From positions 201,441 through 265,440 of the forward strand of contig NZ_JAMXEX010000004.1 of NCBI RefSeq assembly GCF_025370775.1: a stretch of DNA of 64,000 bases. The letters run 5' to 3'. Below the pieces are notes generated by a model. That model searched no databases. It was not told where the DNA came from and saw nothing but the letters and a program-made list of their open reading frames with translations. Origin of the DNA: Ancylothrix sp. D3o. GTDB taxonomy: Bacteria; Cyanobacteriota; Cyanobacteriia; Cyanobacteriales; Oscillatoriaceae. Numbering within the stretch: the first letter of the stretch is position 1; every line of letters begins with the position of its first letter. Made by a program: the position numbers and the translations under genes. This document shows, piece after piece, positions 34,384-44,249 of this stretch.

Positions 34384-35445
34384 TTATAAAGGTTTATGGG
34401 CGATGAGATATTTGCTCATAAAATGAACCTGGGTGCTAATGTTTTGGAAGCCGGCTTTTTCCAATCGCTCGATTAAATCATCAGTGATGTAGTGCCGGTA
34501 ATAAGGTTCATGGAACATTTCAGGAAAGTTTTCCATGAGCGGTTTAAATTCTGGGGCATCAACAACTTGAATTGAATCGCAGATTACAAATGTACCTCCG
34601 GGTTGCGTTACTCGGAAGCATTCGTTAATTACTTGTTGGCGTGCAGATGCCGGCAATTCATGGAATAGGAAAACGCTGGTTACTGCATGAAAATAGTTAT
34701 CTCGATAGGGCAAAGATTCGGCGTTAGCTTGTAAAAGTTGCGGTAATTCTCCGGGTATTTGTGATAACAATTGATTGGCTTTGCGTAAATAAGCCGGAGA
34801 AAGATCAACTCCAAATAAGGAAGAGTGGGGCAATGTTCCGCGAATAAATCTCAGTGTGCGTCCTGTTCCGCAAGCTACATCTAAAACCCGAATTTGGCGG
34901 GGAGAAACTTCAGGAAAAGCCTTTTCTATTCCTTCTTTTAAAGGGGCAAGAATGCGCCGGCGCATGGCATCCGCCCCACCATTAAAGAGGAGTTCCACCT
35001 GCAAATCATAGAGGTTTGCTGAGGAATCACTCAAATAACCATCGGTTTGATGGTGGAAGTTTTGGGTGTAGTAGCTGGGATATTCTTCGGTGACAATTCC
35101 TGGCGAAAAGTGTTGATATTTTTTATCGATTATTCGATTCCAAATACTCGTCATATCTAGCCAAACTTGCGGGTAAAATTTTAGGAAATCTTCCCAAGGA
35201 TTATCAAACAATATCGCGGCGGGATAAATTCCTCGTTCCGCATCTTGCCAGTCAACTTCTAAAATGTTGTTCAGGCGTTGCTGAATACTGAGTAAAACTT
35301 GCGTTGGCACACGATTGAGTTGGGGTTGAGCAGCCGGTGCAATGGTTTTCATTAACTGCGAACCCAGGTTTTTATGGGCAAGCGCAAAGACGCTTTTGCC
35401 TTGCTGAAATGTTTGGTAAGCCAGTTTTGTCAGAGTGTCAGACAT
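34384..35445 (-). CDS. SAM-dependent methyltransferase
   Basis: The 353-residue protein has an N-terminal domain of about 180 residues and a class I methyltransferase domain with motif I VLDVACGTGRTLRF (about 188-201), GVDLSPAYL, NAESLPYRDNYF and GGTFVICDS. The long N-terminal part (PWEDFLKFYPQVW, NFHHQTDGYLSD) is typical of a cyanobacteria/plastid group whose substrate I cannot name. The ATG at 35445 is good. It stands alone. Confidence 0.8.
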   Translation of the reverse strand: MSDTLTKLAYQTFQQGKSVFALAHKNLGSQLMKTIAPAAQPQLNRVPTQVLLSIQQRLNNILEVDWQDAERGIYPAAILFDNPWEDFLKFYPQVWLDMTSIWNRIIDKKYQHFSPGIVTEEYPSYYTQNFHHQTDGYLSDSSANLYDLQVELLFNGGADAMRRRILAPLKEGIEKAFPEVSPRQIRVLDVACGTGRTLRFIRGTLPHSSLFGVDLSPAYLRKANQLLSQIPGELPQLLQANAESLPYRDNYFHAVTSVFLFHELPASARQQVINECFRVTQPGGTFVICDSIQVVDAPEFKPLMENFPEMFHEPYYRHYITDDLIERLEKAGFQNISTQVHFMSKYLIAHKPL

Positions 35446-35698
35446 GAGGTGCTGTTGCTTGAGCAGATCAATAATTACTAATTGTAAATAATTGTAACGA
35501 AAATTTATTCAACCAAAAGAGGGAATGCCCGTACCTCACCATCATTACCAGCAAAAACTAACCAGGCGGACGTGACTGCTTTCTGCTAAAAGTAGAGCTT
35601 GTTTTGCTGTTTATCGCAGTTTGGCCTTTCAGTTTTAACGTTAATTAAATTTTTGCCACTGAGTTAAGTAAGTCAACTTAATTAAACTAAGGATGTAT

Positions 35699-35770
35699 TG
35701 TAGGTTGGGTAGAGGAACGAAACCCAACAGAGGCTTTGATGGGTTTTGCTTACGCTCTACCCATCCTACA
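35699..35770. repeat. 72-bp foldback element
   Basis: TGTAGG...GGGTAGAG (35699-35714) pairs with CTCTACCC...CCTACA (35755-35770), one mismatch in the outer stem, and the inside carries a second perfect pair AAACCCA/TGGGTTT (35720-35726 and 35740-35746). It has no ORF, so a MITE-like or REP-like element is likely. The rest of the 635-bp gap between the methyltransferase and glnA shows no gene. Confidence 0.7.
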
Positions 35771-36022
35771 AATAATTAAGTGCTTCTACTTACTGGCTGG
35801 TTTCTCGATGTTCTCTTGCCGGTGGATTAAGCCTATCCAAATTCTTCTTACAGTCCGCCGGCTGACTTTAAAACCAAGCTGCCAAAAATATTTTACCTCT
35901 AAATAATGTTGGAGGAATTTAGCAAACCCTTCAAATCCGGCATATTATCAGATTCGATTTCCACAGCGTCTTTTTCTGGCTTTCGCCTTAGAGTTATTTT
36001 TTCCACCAAAAGAAAAATTTAT

Positions 36023-36048
36023 CAAAAAAAAACCACCCCGGCGGGTGG
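36023..36048 (-). terminator. glnA intrinsic terminator
   Basis: Read on the minus strand, CCACCC-GCC-GGGGTGG is followed by nine T residues. It lies about 35 bp after the glnA stop codon. Confidence 0.85.
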
Positions 36049-36080
36049 CAAGCAGAGTCATCGCACGCACTTAACAAGAT

Positions 36081-37502
36081 TTAGCAATCGTAGTAGAGAG
36101 AAAACTCGTAGGGGTGCGGACGCAACCGCATCGGGTTAACTTCGTTATCAAGTTTGTACTCGATCCAATTTTTGAGGAAATCTTCCGTAAACACACCACC
36201 GGCAGTCAAAAACTCATGGTCTTTTTCCAAAGCCGCCAAAGCAGCATCCAGAGAGCCAGGGGTAGAAGGAACCTTCGCCAACTCTTCAGGCGAGAGATCA
36301 TAAATATCCACATCCAGTGGTTCGCCCGGATCAATTTCATTTTTGATGCCATCAATACCGGCACAAAGCATCGCCGCAAACGCCAAATACGGGTTACAAG
36401 TCGCATCAGGACAACGGAACTCTAAACGCTTCGCTTTCGGGTTATTGCCAGAAAGCGGAATCCGAATAGAAGCCGAGCGATTACCTTGAGAATAAGCCAA
36501 GTTCACCGGCGCCTCAAACCCTGGCACCAACCGCTTATAAGAGTTCGTAGTGGGGTTCGTCAGAGCCAACAAAGCCGGTGCGTGTTTAATCAAACCACCG
36601 ATATAGTTCAACGCCATTTTGCTCAGACCGGCATAGCCATCGCCAGCAAACAACGGTTGACCATCTTTCCAGATCGACTGGTGAGTGTGCATCCCAGAAC
36701 CGTTATCGTTAAACAACGGTTTCGGCATAAACGTCACCGTTTTGCCATATTTCTTAGCCACGTTTTTGATGACATATTTGTAAGTCATCAAATAATCAGC
36801 AGCTTTGAGCAGCGTATCGAAGCGGAAACCCAACTCATGCTGACCGCCGGTTGCAACTTCGTGGTGATGTTTTTCAATGGGAATACCACAAGCAGCCATA
36901 GTCAGCAGCATTTCAGTACGGATATCTTGGGCTGTATCCGTTGGTGCGACTGGGAAATAACCTTGTTTGTAGCCTGGTTTGTAACCCAAGTTTCCGCCGG
37001 CTTCTTCCCGGCCAGAATTCCAGCGACCTTCAATACTATCAAGGTAATAAAAGCCTTGATTTTCCTTTTGGTCAAAGCGAACATCGTCAAACAAGAAAAA
37101 CTCAGCTTCCGGGCCAACAAATACCGTATCGCCAAGGCCGGTAGAAATCAGATAATCTACTGCTTTTTGAGCAATCGTTCGGGGGTCGCGGCTATACCAT
37201 TCGCCAGTACGCGGTTCTTTGATACTGCAAATCATGCTTAGAGTTTTCTCTGACATGAACGGGTCAATCCATGCAGTCGTCGGATCGGGTACCATTGCCA
37301 TGTCCGACTCATTGATGGCTTTCCAACCACGAATACTCGAACCGTCAAATGCTACACCCTCAGTGAACGCACTCTCGTCAATAAAATCGTGATAAAACGA
37401 ACAGTGCTGCCAAATACCCGGCATATCGATAAATTTAAGGTCAATGATTTTAATGTCTTGCTCTTTTATGTATTGCAAGACTTCTTGGGCCGTCTGAAAC
37501 AT
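36081..37502 (-). CDS. glnA: Glutamine synthetase type I
   Basis: GlnA condenses ammonium and glutamate and is the main entry of nitrogen in cyanobacteria. The 473-residue protein has FDGSSIRGW, the Mg-binding [37 protein letters not shown] and NRSASIRIP. GlnA from this group is inhibited by the small proteins GifA/GifB rather than by adenylylation; those genes are not in the window. AAGGAG precedes the ATG at 37502. A canonical NtcA site and -10 box are present upstream and a strong terminator downstream, so it is probably transcribed alone under nitrogen control. Confidence 0.97.
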   Translation of the reverse strand: MFQTAQEVLQYIKEQDIKIIDLKFIDMPGIWQHCSFYHDFIDESAFTEGVAFDGSSIRGWKAINESDMAMVPDPTTAWIDPFMSEKTLSMICSIKEPRTGEWYSRDPRTIAQKAVDYLISTGLGDTVFVGPEAEFFLFDDVRFDQKENQGFYYLDSIEGRWNSGREEAGGNLGYKPGYKQGYFPVAPTDTAQDIRTEMLLTMAACGIPIEKHHHEVATGGQHELGFRFDTLLKAADYLMTYKYVIKNVAKKYGKTVTFMPKPLFNDNGSGMHTHQSIWKDGQPLFAGDGYAGLSKMALNYIGGLIKHAPALLALTNPTTNSYKRLVPGFEAPVNLAYSQGNRSASIRIPLSGNNPKAKRLEFRCPDATCNPYLAFAAMLCAGIDGIKNEIDPGEPLDVDIYDLSPEELAKVPSTPGSLDAALAALEKDHEFLTAGGVFTEDFLKNWIEYKLDNEVNPMRLRPHPYEFSLYYDC

Positions 37503-37551
37503 GAATAACTCCTTAAATGGTTGTAGCTGCCTCTATTTGGGAATCTGGACA

Positions 37552-37594
37552 ATGGTAGGGATTAAGGCCACCATTTTTTTGTATCCCTTGATAC
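37552..37594 (-). promoter_or_regulatory. NtcA-activated glnA promoter
   Basis: The perfect NtcA consensus GTA-N8-TAC lies at 37581-37594 (minus-strand reading GTATCAAGGGATAC). A TACCAT box, fitting TAN3T, follows 23 nt downstream at 37557-37552. This is the standard architecture of class II NtcA-activated promoters. The rest of the gap up to apcF (37987) has no gene; apcF has GGGAG before its ATG. Confidence 0.85.
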
Positions 37595-37986
37595 ACTTTT
37601 CCTAGAGGGGAAAGAGAATCCTGAAAGGATTTAACCACAATCAGGCTTTCAGCTTCCATTGAAAAAAATTAAAAACTCACCTTTGTGGGGTTGCCAAACT
37701 GTAAGCTTTGCTTTTTTCGCTAAAACTGAACCGACGCTCAATTTTACCTGACAATTGACCCCAGAAAGACCCTCTAAACCCAATATGTAGGGTGGCATCG
37801 GTTTATGGTAGTCTGCAAGTGGCTCTTTATATGACACCAAGCGTAAAAAGCGCCTCAAAAATCTAAGGGCGGGTGGCACTCCCCGATAGTGCTGGTGTGG
37901 GTGCTGGTGCGCTGATATCGCCTACGGCCCGGCGAAGCCGAACAGCCGTTGTAAACATTTGTTGAGATTGTTGGGAGAAAAAATTA

Positions 37987-38496
37987 ATGCGGGACGCCGT
38001 AACAAACCTAATTAAGAACTATGACCTCGCAGGCCGTTATCTTGACCGTAACGCCCTCGATTCGCTAAAGTCCTATTTTGACACCGGCACGGCACGAGTT
38101 CAGGCCGCAGGCGTGATCAACGGCAATGCAGCCGCCCTCGTCAAAGGGGCCGGTTCCCAGTTGTTCGCACAATTGCCGGAACTGATCCGTCCAGGTGGAA
38201 ATGCCTATACTACTCGCCGTTATGCCGCTTGTTTGCGGGATATGGACTACTACCTCCGCTATGCCAGTTATGCTCTGGTGGCCGGTAGCACCGACGTCCT
38301 CGATGAAAGAGTATTGCAAGGTCTTCGGGAAACCTACAACTCGCTGAGTGTACCCATTGGCCCCACCGTGATCGGCATCTCCATTCTCAAAGACTTGGTA
38401 AAAGAAAAAGTCGCCGAGGCCGGTATCACTCCGGGTGCTTGGTTAGATCAACCGTTCGATCACCTGATCCGCGAATTGAGCGAACGCGATATCTAA
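37987..38496 (+). CDS. apcF: Allophycocyanin beta-18 subunit
   Basis: ApcF is a minor phycobilisome core subunit that pairs with the core-membrane linker ApcE near the terminal emitters. The 169-residue globin-fold protein has Cys82 (RRYAACLRDMDYYLRY) for the phycocyanobilin and Asn72 (GGN), the methylated asparagine in this family. The beginning MRDAVTNLIKNYDLAGRYLD matches ApcF better than ApcB or ApcD. GGGAG lies ahead of the ATG. It stands alone, as usual for apcF. Confidence 0.95.
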   Translation: MRDAVTNLIKNYDLAGRYLDRNALDSLKSYFDTGTARVQAAGVINGNAAALVKGAGSQLFAQLPELIRPGGNAYTTRRYAACLRDMDYYLRYASYALVAGSTDVLDERVLQGLRETYNSLSVPIGPTVIGISILKDLVKEKVAEAGITPGAWLDQPFDHLIRELSERDI

Positions 38497-38686
38497 TAAC
38501 TTTTTTTGAGTCTGTGAGCGGTTAGGAGTTAATGGTTAGTGGTATTTGATGATCACTCTCTAGTAACTACTAACCCCCTCACGACCCATAAAGCCGGTTT
38601 AAAAAATTTTCTTTACATCCTTTTCTACAGATTTTTGTCTTTAATGGTCGCTCTTTTTTCATTAAAAAAGCTTCCAATTCAAAGCT

Positions 38687-39727
38687 TTAAGTTCCTATAC
38701 CGGCCAATTCTCGCTCCCCAGCCCGTAACTCTTCTATCACTTTGTCAATTAAATTACTCCCTTCCTCGACAGTATCAACTCGCGCCAATTTATCGCGCAA
38801 TTCTCCGGCATTAGGAAAGCCTTTCGCATACCAAGTCATGTGTTTACGAGCTTGTCTGATTCCGCTTTGGCCTTTATATTCCCACAAAGCAATCAAATGT
38901 TCTTTTGCACATTCCAAACGTTCAATAACAGTCGGTGGTTGTTTTTCTGTGCCGGTTTTTAAGAAATAATCAATTTCGCCAACTAAGAACGGATATCCCA
39001 TCGTCCCCCGCGAACACATCACACCATCGGCGCCGGTGTATTCTAAACAGCGCACTGCTGATTCAACTGAGAAAATATCACCGTTTGCAATAACGGGTAT
39101 AGAAAGCACTTCTTTAACTTTTTTGATCCATTCCCATTTAGCCGGCCCATTGTAACCTTGAGCTCTTGTGCGTCCATGAACGGTTATCATTTGAGCACCG
39201 GCAGTTTCCATTCGTTGAGCAAATTCAAGGATATTAATTTCTTTTTCTGTCCAGCCAATTCTTGTTTTTACAGTCACCGGCACTTTCACCGCTTCCACTA
39301 CCGCTCGCACAATCGCTTCAGCGGTTTCTGGATCGCGTAACAAAGAAGAACCGCCGCCATTTTTAGTAATTTTATTAACAGGACAGCCCATATTGATATC
39401 TACCGTGTCTGCGCCTTCTTCTACCGCCATTTGGGCTGCTTCCGCCAAAAAATCTGGCCGGCAGTCAAACAGTTGGATACTAATGGGCCGTTCGTTGGGG
39501 TCAACTTCCATTAGTTTCGGCAGTTGTCGCACATAGTGTAAGCCGGTGGCATTCACCATTTCTGTGTACATCATCGACTCTGGGGCATAACGCCGCACAA
39601 GCCGGCGAAACACCAGATCCGTTACTCCAGAAAGCGGCGATTGTAAGACGCGGCTTTTTACCTCAAAATTCCCGATTTTGAGAGGTGTTGAAAGTCTTTG
39701 TTGTAAGTCGGCAGAAATAACAGGCAT
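38687..39727 (-). CDS. dus: tRNA-dihydrouridine synthase
   Basis: Dus enzymes reduce uridines in tRNA with FMN and NADPH. The 346-residue TIM-barrel protein has the catalytic Cys in NMGCPVNKITKNGGGSSLL, VKTRIGW, HGRTRAQGYNG and GVMCSRGTMGYPFL, typical of the DusB-like group. The ATG at 39727 is well placed (MPVISADLQQ). It converges with apcF at a distance of 190 bp. Confidence 0.92.
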   Translation of the reverse strand: MPVISADLQQRLSTPLKIGNFEVKSRVLQSPLSGVTDLVFRRLVRRYAPESMMYTEMVNATGLHYVRQLPKLMEVDPNERPISIQLFDCRPDFLAEAAQMAVEEGADTVDINMGCPVNKITKNGGGSSLLRDPETAEAIVRAVVEAVKVPVTVKTRIGWTEKEINILEFAQRMETAGAQMITVHGRTRAQGYNGPAKWEWIKKVKEVLSIPVIANGDIFSVESAVRCLEYTGADGVMCSRGTMGYPFLVGEIDYFLKTGTEKQPPTVIERLECAKEHLIALWEYKGQSGIRQARKHMTWYAKGFPNAGELRDKLARVDTVEEGSNLIDKVIEELRAGERELAGIGT

Positions 39728-39845
39728 TTGGTGAATTTGCAGCGCAGGTCTGATTCTTTTATTGTATTATTGTATCGCGGCTCTTTCTCTCTTACAATAA
39801 AGCCAAAGCAAAGAATAAGCGTTGCTTTTTTTGGAGTGAGTATCA

Positions 39846-40214
39846 ATGCAGAGTGCTAGTAAATTTCAAGCTAAACAAATTGTTTGCCTAGAACATCAAA
39901 ACACCTACCTCTACGCTGAGGTCATTGATATCATAGAAACCCGTCAAATGTGCTGGGGCCGGCCCCTGTTGTTGGCCAGCGGCGAACTGCCCATATTATA
40001 TGACTTGCGGGAAGGTGCAGATATACTCTTGCCCCTCACTTTATTTCGCCCAGCTTTGGATACAGAATTAATACCCTTACTTGTTCAGATAACCACAGTA
40101 GAAGATAGGCCGGTGGACTCAGCCAAAATTGCTCACCGACAATTGCGAGCTTTTATTCAACAAGTCTGGCAAGATCACCCCAATAATTTTAGCTCTTCGT
40201 CTGGTGTCAGCTAA
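39846..40214 (+). CDS. Conserved cyanobacterial protein, unknown function
   Basis: The 122-residue product (KQIVCLEHQNTYLYAEVIDIIE, then CWGRPLLLASGELPILYDLREGADILLP) is soluble and mixed alpha/beta. I recall homologues in cyanobacteria without function. GGAGTGAG precedes the ATG at 39846 at good distance. It is divergent from dus. Confidence 0.65.
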   Translation: MQSASKFQAKQIVCLEHQNTYLYAEVIDIIETRQMCWGRPLLLASGELPILYDLREGADILLPLTLFRPALDTELIPLLVQITTVEDRPVDSAKIAHRQLRAFIQQVWQDHPNNFSSSSGVS

Positions 40215-40456
40215 ATTTTCTCTAAATTTGAGATTTTTTTGGCAACCCTGTAGAAAAATTTTGTTATTTGCGGCACAATAATATCAATCTCAAGATAGAT
40301 GACTGCATGGTTAATTTCCAAACCTCTGCACGAGTTCTACTGAGCGCCTATTTACGCTCAAGTAATATTGCGCTTGTTGATGCACCCGTTCCATCAACAG
40401 CTATAATCGCAAAAAGCATAACCACAGACACCGTGAAAAGTAAGACAGCAGTCAAA

Positions 40457-40636
40457 TTAGGTACTAGGCACTAACTGAATACGGCCAGCATCCATCTCAG
40501 CCATTAGTAACTCAAGAGCCTCATAATCCACATCAGAGATATACCCCAAACGAGTTAACTCGTAATTGATTTCATTTTCAATATCCGGGGTGAGGCGTTT
40601 GAAATACAGAGCTTTTTCAACAAGGTGGCGAATCAT
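40457..40636 (-). CDS. 59-residue conserved small protein
   Basis: The small reading frame starts at ATG 40636 behind a perfect AAGGAG seven bases away and encodes MIRHLVEKALYFKRLTPDIE, followed by a Tyr/Leu-rich amphipathic stretch (NYELTRLGYISDVDYEALEL) and an acidic helix. It resembles short cyanobacterial hypothetical proteins. The Shine-Dalgarno site and the protein-like composition support it over the overlapping plus-strand frame 40268-40474. Confidence 0.7.
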   Translation of the reverse strand: MIRHLVEKALYFKRLTPDIENEINYELTRLGYISDVDYEALELLMAEMDAGRIQLVPST

Positions 40637-40710
40637 CGTAGCACTCCTTGGTAGTAAGTCAGCAAAACTCCGGTCAGCTACTATTGTCCGTTGAAACCAG
40701 TCTCAAGAAT

Positions 40711-40747
40711 GTGATTTAAGCCTCACTTCAGTGATGATCTAAATCAC
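40711..40747. repeat. Nested inverted repeat upstream of small protein and STAS gene
   Basis: GTGATTTA (40711-40718) and TAAATCAC (40740-40747) form an outer 8-bp stem, with TCAC-TTCA-GTGA inside. It lies in the 406-bp divergent region and could be an operator or a structured leader. Nothing else is seen there except GGAAC before the STAS start. Confidence 0.55.
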
Positions 40748-41042
40748 TTTACTTTCTTCATGGTCGGGCCACTTCGCCTGTTTGGCGGCGAAATTGAGAA
40801 AATGCACAGATTGGCACCAAAAATATTAAGACTGGAAGAAGTTTTTGGTAGCTTTATATACTTTTATTCAGAATAACTTAATCATAACTTTAAAAAACCC
40901 CCGACCAGTTATAAAGATTCAGTAAAATGGCCTTAAGATTAAGTAAAATCACCCATACGGAATAGGTGTACACAGGAGTGTAGGCTTTATCGTTGATAGC
41001 AAATAGGGTAACTTTTCTTAATAACCCACCAAGGAACACAAT

Positions 41043-41384
41043 ATGATGTCCAATCTGATTAGCCCATTAAAAATAGCAGAGTCTAAGCCCCAAGGGCATA
41101 TTAATGCCAGCAACGCTGACCAGTTAAAAGAGCAACTCACCACCTTAGTAAACTCAGATATCAAAGGTGTTTTAGTCGATCTTCATCAAGTCGAATCTCT
41201 CGATAGTGCCGGTTTAATGGCCTTAGTCGCCGCCTTAAGCTTGGCCCAACGTCAAGAGAAAAGATTTAGTCTTTGCTGCGTTTCTCCAGCCATAAAAATC
41301 ATATTTGAACTGACTCAGCTTGACCGAGTTTTCGAGATATTTGAAAACCGCAGCGAATTTGAACGCGCTTGTTCGCAAGATTAA
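41043..41384 (+). CDS. STAS-domain anti-sigma factor antagonist
   Basis: The 113-residue protein has the STAS fold with the phosphorylatable Ser55 in ESLDSAGLMALVAAL and the leading strand GVLVDLHQVESLD. In the partner-switching model it would bind or release an anti-sigma factor kinase depending on phosphorylation. No partner kinase or phosphatase is in the window. Two adjacent ATGs are possible; the upstream AAGGAAC favours the first. Confidence 0.88.
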   Translation: MMSNLISPLKIAESKPQGHINASNADQLKEQLTTLVNSDIKGVLVDLHQVESLDSAGLMALVAALSLAQRQEKRFSLCCVSPAIKIIFELTQLDRVFEIFENRSEFERACSQD

Positions 41385-41627
41385 AGCGCACTGACCGGCT
41401 CACCTGTCACGACAACCACCCGAAGCACCCACCCTCCCCTAGTTTTGTTTTAAAAGATCATAAATTCAATTGTGAAACACCCACACAGCGGTAATTTCAC
41501 AACTGAACCTGTAGCAAAATTTTCGATAAATCCTCCGCCAACTTGCCAAGGCACCCCCGACGCTCCACTATAGTAAATAAAAGACAAAAAACGTTTTCCA
41601 TCACTGGACGACAAGTGGAGTAGTGCA

Positions 41628-44249
41628 GTGGCAGTTGCAGTAGAAGAATTAATCACACCAGAAATCATGCAACCGGCCCGTTACCTCGGTAACGAGTTGG
41701 GAGCATTCCATAAACCCTGGGAAAACGCCGTCGTGAGGTGGGTTTTAACCTACCCAGAAGTGTACGAAGTAGGTGCATCAAACCTCGGTCACATTATCCT
41801 CTACAACATCCTTAACACCCAACCGCGACAACTTTGTGACCGCGCCTACTTACCGGCGCCCGATCTAGGTGCCAAACTTCGCGCCACCCAAACCCCGCTT
41901 TTTGCCGTTGAACAACGCCGGCCTGTCCTAGATTACGATATTCTCGGCTTCAGCCTCAGCTACGAACTCGGCGCCACCAATATTTTAGAAATGCTCAATT
42001 TGGCCGCTATTCCGCTAACGTGGCAAGAAAGAAATCAAGAACCCCAAAAATGGCCGTTAATCTTTGCCGGTGGACAAACAGCCACCTCTAACCCAGAACC
42101 CTACGCCGACTATTTCGACTTCATCGCCTTGGGAGACGGAGAAGAACTCCTACCCGAAATTGGCCTAGTCCTAGAAGAAAATAAAATTAAAGGAGCATCG
42201 CGCCAAGAAACCTTACTTGACCTTGCTCAAATACCAGGCGTGTACGTTCCGCAATTTTATGACATGGCTGAGGATGGTTCCGTTCATCCCAACCGCACGG
42301 ATGTCCCCAAAGAAATATTGCGGCGTGTCGCCACTCCCATACCGGCCTACTCCATTGGCCTTGTTCCCTACACGCAAACCGTTCACGACCGTTTGATCGT
42401 AGAAATTCGGCGCGGTTGTACTAGAGGATGCCGGTTTTGTCAACCAGGAATGCTAACTCGACCGGCCCGCGATGTTCACCCAGACCAAGTGATCAACACC
42501 ATCGAAAAAGGAATGCGGGCCACCGGCCATAACGAATTTTCCCTGCTTTCCCTTAGCTGTTCAGATTATCTTTCCCTGCCATCCGTAGGCATGGAGATCC
42601 GCAACCGTCTCAAAGATCAAAACATCTCCCTGTCTCTTCCTTCTCAGCGAGTAGATCGCTTTGACGAAAACATCGCCAACATTATCGGCGGAAACCGGCA
42701 AGGTAGTTTAACCTTTGCCCCAGAGGCCGGTACCCAGAGAATGCGCGATATTATCAACAAAGGTTTGACCAACGAAGAACTTTTACGGGGAGTCAAAACA
42801 GCTTTTGAGCAAGGCTGGGACAAAATCAAACTTTACTTTATGATCGGCTTGCCAGGGGAAATTGATGCCGATGTTTTGGGAATTGCCGAAACAGTCCGCT
42901 GGTTACAGCAAGAATGCCGTACTCAAGGCCGAAAACTACTGAATTTTACCCTGACGATTTCTAATTTCACCCCAAAACCTCACACTCCGTTTCAGTGGCA
43001 TTCAGTTTCAAATGCCGAGTTTAAACGCAAACAAGCGATGCTGAGAGCGGAATTTCGCACCATCAAAGGCGTTAAGGCCAATTTTACCGACGTGCGAATC
43101 TCTGCAATGGAAGATTTCATCGGACGCGGTGATCGTCGTTTGGGGCCGGTGTTGCGCCGTGCTTGGGAGTTGGGGGCGGGAATGGATTCGTGGTTTGATA
43201 GTGCAGAAAGAGCTTATCAAGCTTGGGGAGAAGCCATTGCCGAGGCCGGTTTGACTTGGAAATACCAGCAAGTTGAAACCGGAGAATGGAATATCATGCA
43301 GGAAGGGGCAGAAGAAGGCCCCAACTTGGATAAACCTTTGCCTTGGGACCATATCAACACCGGCATTGAGAAGGAATGGCTAAAAGCTGACCTCCAAAGG
43401 GCTTTGGAAGCGGCAACAGTTCCAGATTGTTCGTTTGAAGGTTGTTCCCATTGTGGCGTTTGTTCGCCAGATTTTGGCCATAATATCGTCATCGAACCGG
43501 CCCCCATTCCACAATTTGCGGGTGAGTTTCAGCCCCAAATCGAGCGAACCCAACGCTTAAGGGTATGGTTTGGCAAACAAGGCGATATGGCGCTAGTGAG
43601 TCATTTAGACTTGCTGCGCTTGTTTGACCGGGCCTTGCGGCGGGCCAGTCTGCCGGTGGCTTTTACGGGAGGGTTTCATCCTCAACCTCGCATTTCCATA
43701 GCCAGTGCCCTTTCGTTAGGTGCCACGAGTAGCGGCGAAATAGTGGATTTTGAGTTGACCGAAGCAATGGATGTGGCTGATTTTAGTGAAAAGTTGGCTC
43801 TACAGTTGCCGGTGGATGTTCCTATTTTGAGAGTGGAGGAGATAGATTTAAAGGCGGCTTCAGCAACTCAGTTATTAGAGCGATGCGAGTATTTTTTGGT
43901 ACTGGCAACTGCAAATACAGAGCTTCAGCCGCAATGGCAAAAGTGGATTGAGTTAGTGAAGGCTACAGATACGATTTTGTGGGAGCAATTAACCAAGTCT
44001 GGAAAGAAAAAGGTTTTGAATTTGCGAACTTCACTTTTTGAGTTAGAGATAGCGGCATCTTCTCCTGAGCCGGTGCAGAAGAAAGTTTTGGCCGGTGAGG
44101 GACGCTGTGCGCTGCGGTACATTGGCAGTAGTCGCAATGACGGCACTTTATTGCGCCCTGAACATTTGGTTTATATGCTTCAACAAGTCAGCGATCAGGA
44201 GGTTGATTTGTTGCACGTTCATCGTTCAGCTTTGATTTTGGGAGGCTAA
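41628..44249 (+). CDS. B12-binding radical SAM protein, TIGR03960 family, with DUF2344
   Basis: The 873-residue protein has an N-terminal B12-binding-like domain (about 1-200), the radical SAM cluster Cys264-x3-Cys268-x2-Cys271 (RRGCTRGCRFC), the TIM-barrel core, a Cys-rich segment (EGCSHCGVCSPDFGHN near 606) and a C-terminal DUF2344 domain (about 640-873). This fused form is common in cyanobacteria and often precedes rne. The reaction is unknown; DUF2344 homologues accompany RNase G/E, suggesting a tie to RNA or cofactor metabolism. The start is GTG at 41628. Confidence 0.9.
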   Translation: MAVAVEELITPEIMQPARYLGNELGAFHKPWENAVVRWVLTYPEVYEVGASNLGHIILYNILNTQPRQLCDRAYLPAPDLGAKLRATQTPLFAVEQRRPVLDYDILGFSLSYELGATNILEMLNLAAIPLTWQERNQEPQKWPLIFAGGQTATSNPEPYADYFDFIALGDGEELLPEIGLVLEENKIKGASRQETLLDLAQIPGVYVPQFYDMAEDGSVHPNRTDVPKEILRRVATPIPAYSIGLVPYTQTVHDRLIVEIRRGCTRGCRFCQPGMLTRPARDVHPDQVINTIEKGMRATGHNEFSLLSLSCSDYLSLPSVGMEIRNRLKDQNISLSLPSQRVDRFDENIANIIGGNRQGSLTFAPEAGTQRMRDIINKGLTNEELLRGVKTAFEQGWDKIKLYFMIGLPGEIDADVLGIAETVRWLQQECRTQGRKLLNFTLTISNFTPKPHTPFQWHSVSNAEFKRKQAMLRAEFRTIKGVKANFTDVRISAMEDFIGRGDRRLGPVLRRAWELGAGMDSWFDSAERAYQAWGEAIAEAGLTWKYQQVETGEWNIMQEGAEEGPNLDKPLPWDHINTGIEKEWLKADLQRALEAATVPDCSFEGCSHCGVCSPDFGHNIVIEPAPIPQFAGEFQPQIERTQRLRVWFGKQGDMALVSHLDLLRLFDRALRRASLPVAFTGGFHPQPRISIASALSLGATSSGEIVDFELTEAMDVADFSEKLALQLPVDVPILRVEEIDLKAASATQLLERCEYFLVLATANTELQPQWQKWIELVKATDTILWEQLTKSGKKKVLNLRTSLFELEIAASSPEPVQKKVLAGEGRCALRYIGSSRNDGTLLRPEHLVYMLQQVSDQEVDLLHVHRSALILGG

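Noticed and set aside
40268-40474. 68-residue plus-strand frame
   Set aside because: No ribosome-binding site, unconvincing composition, and it overlaps the better-supported 59-residue minus-strand gene.
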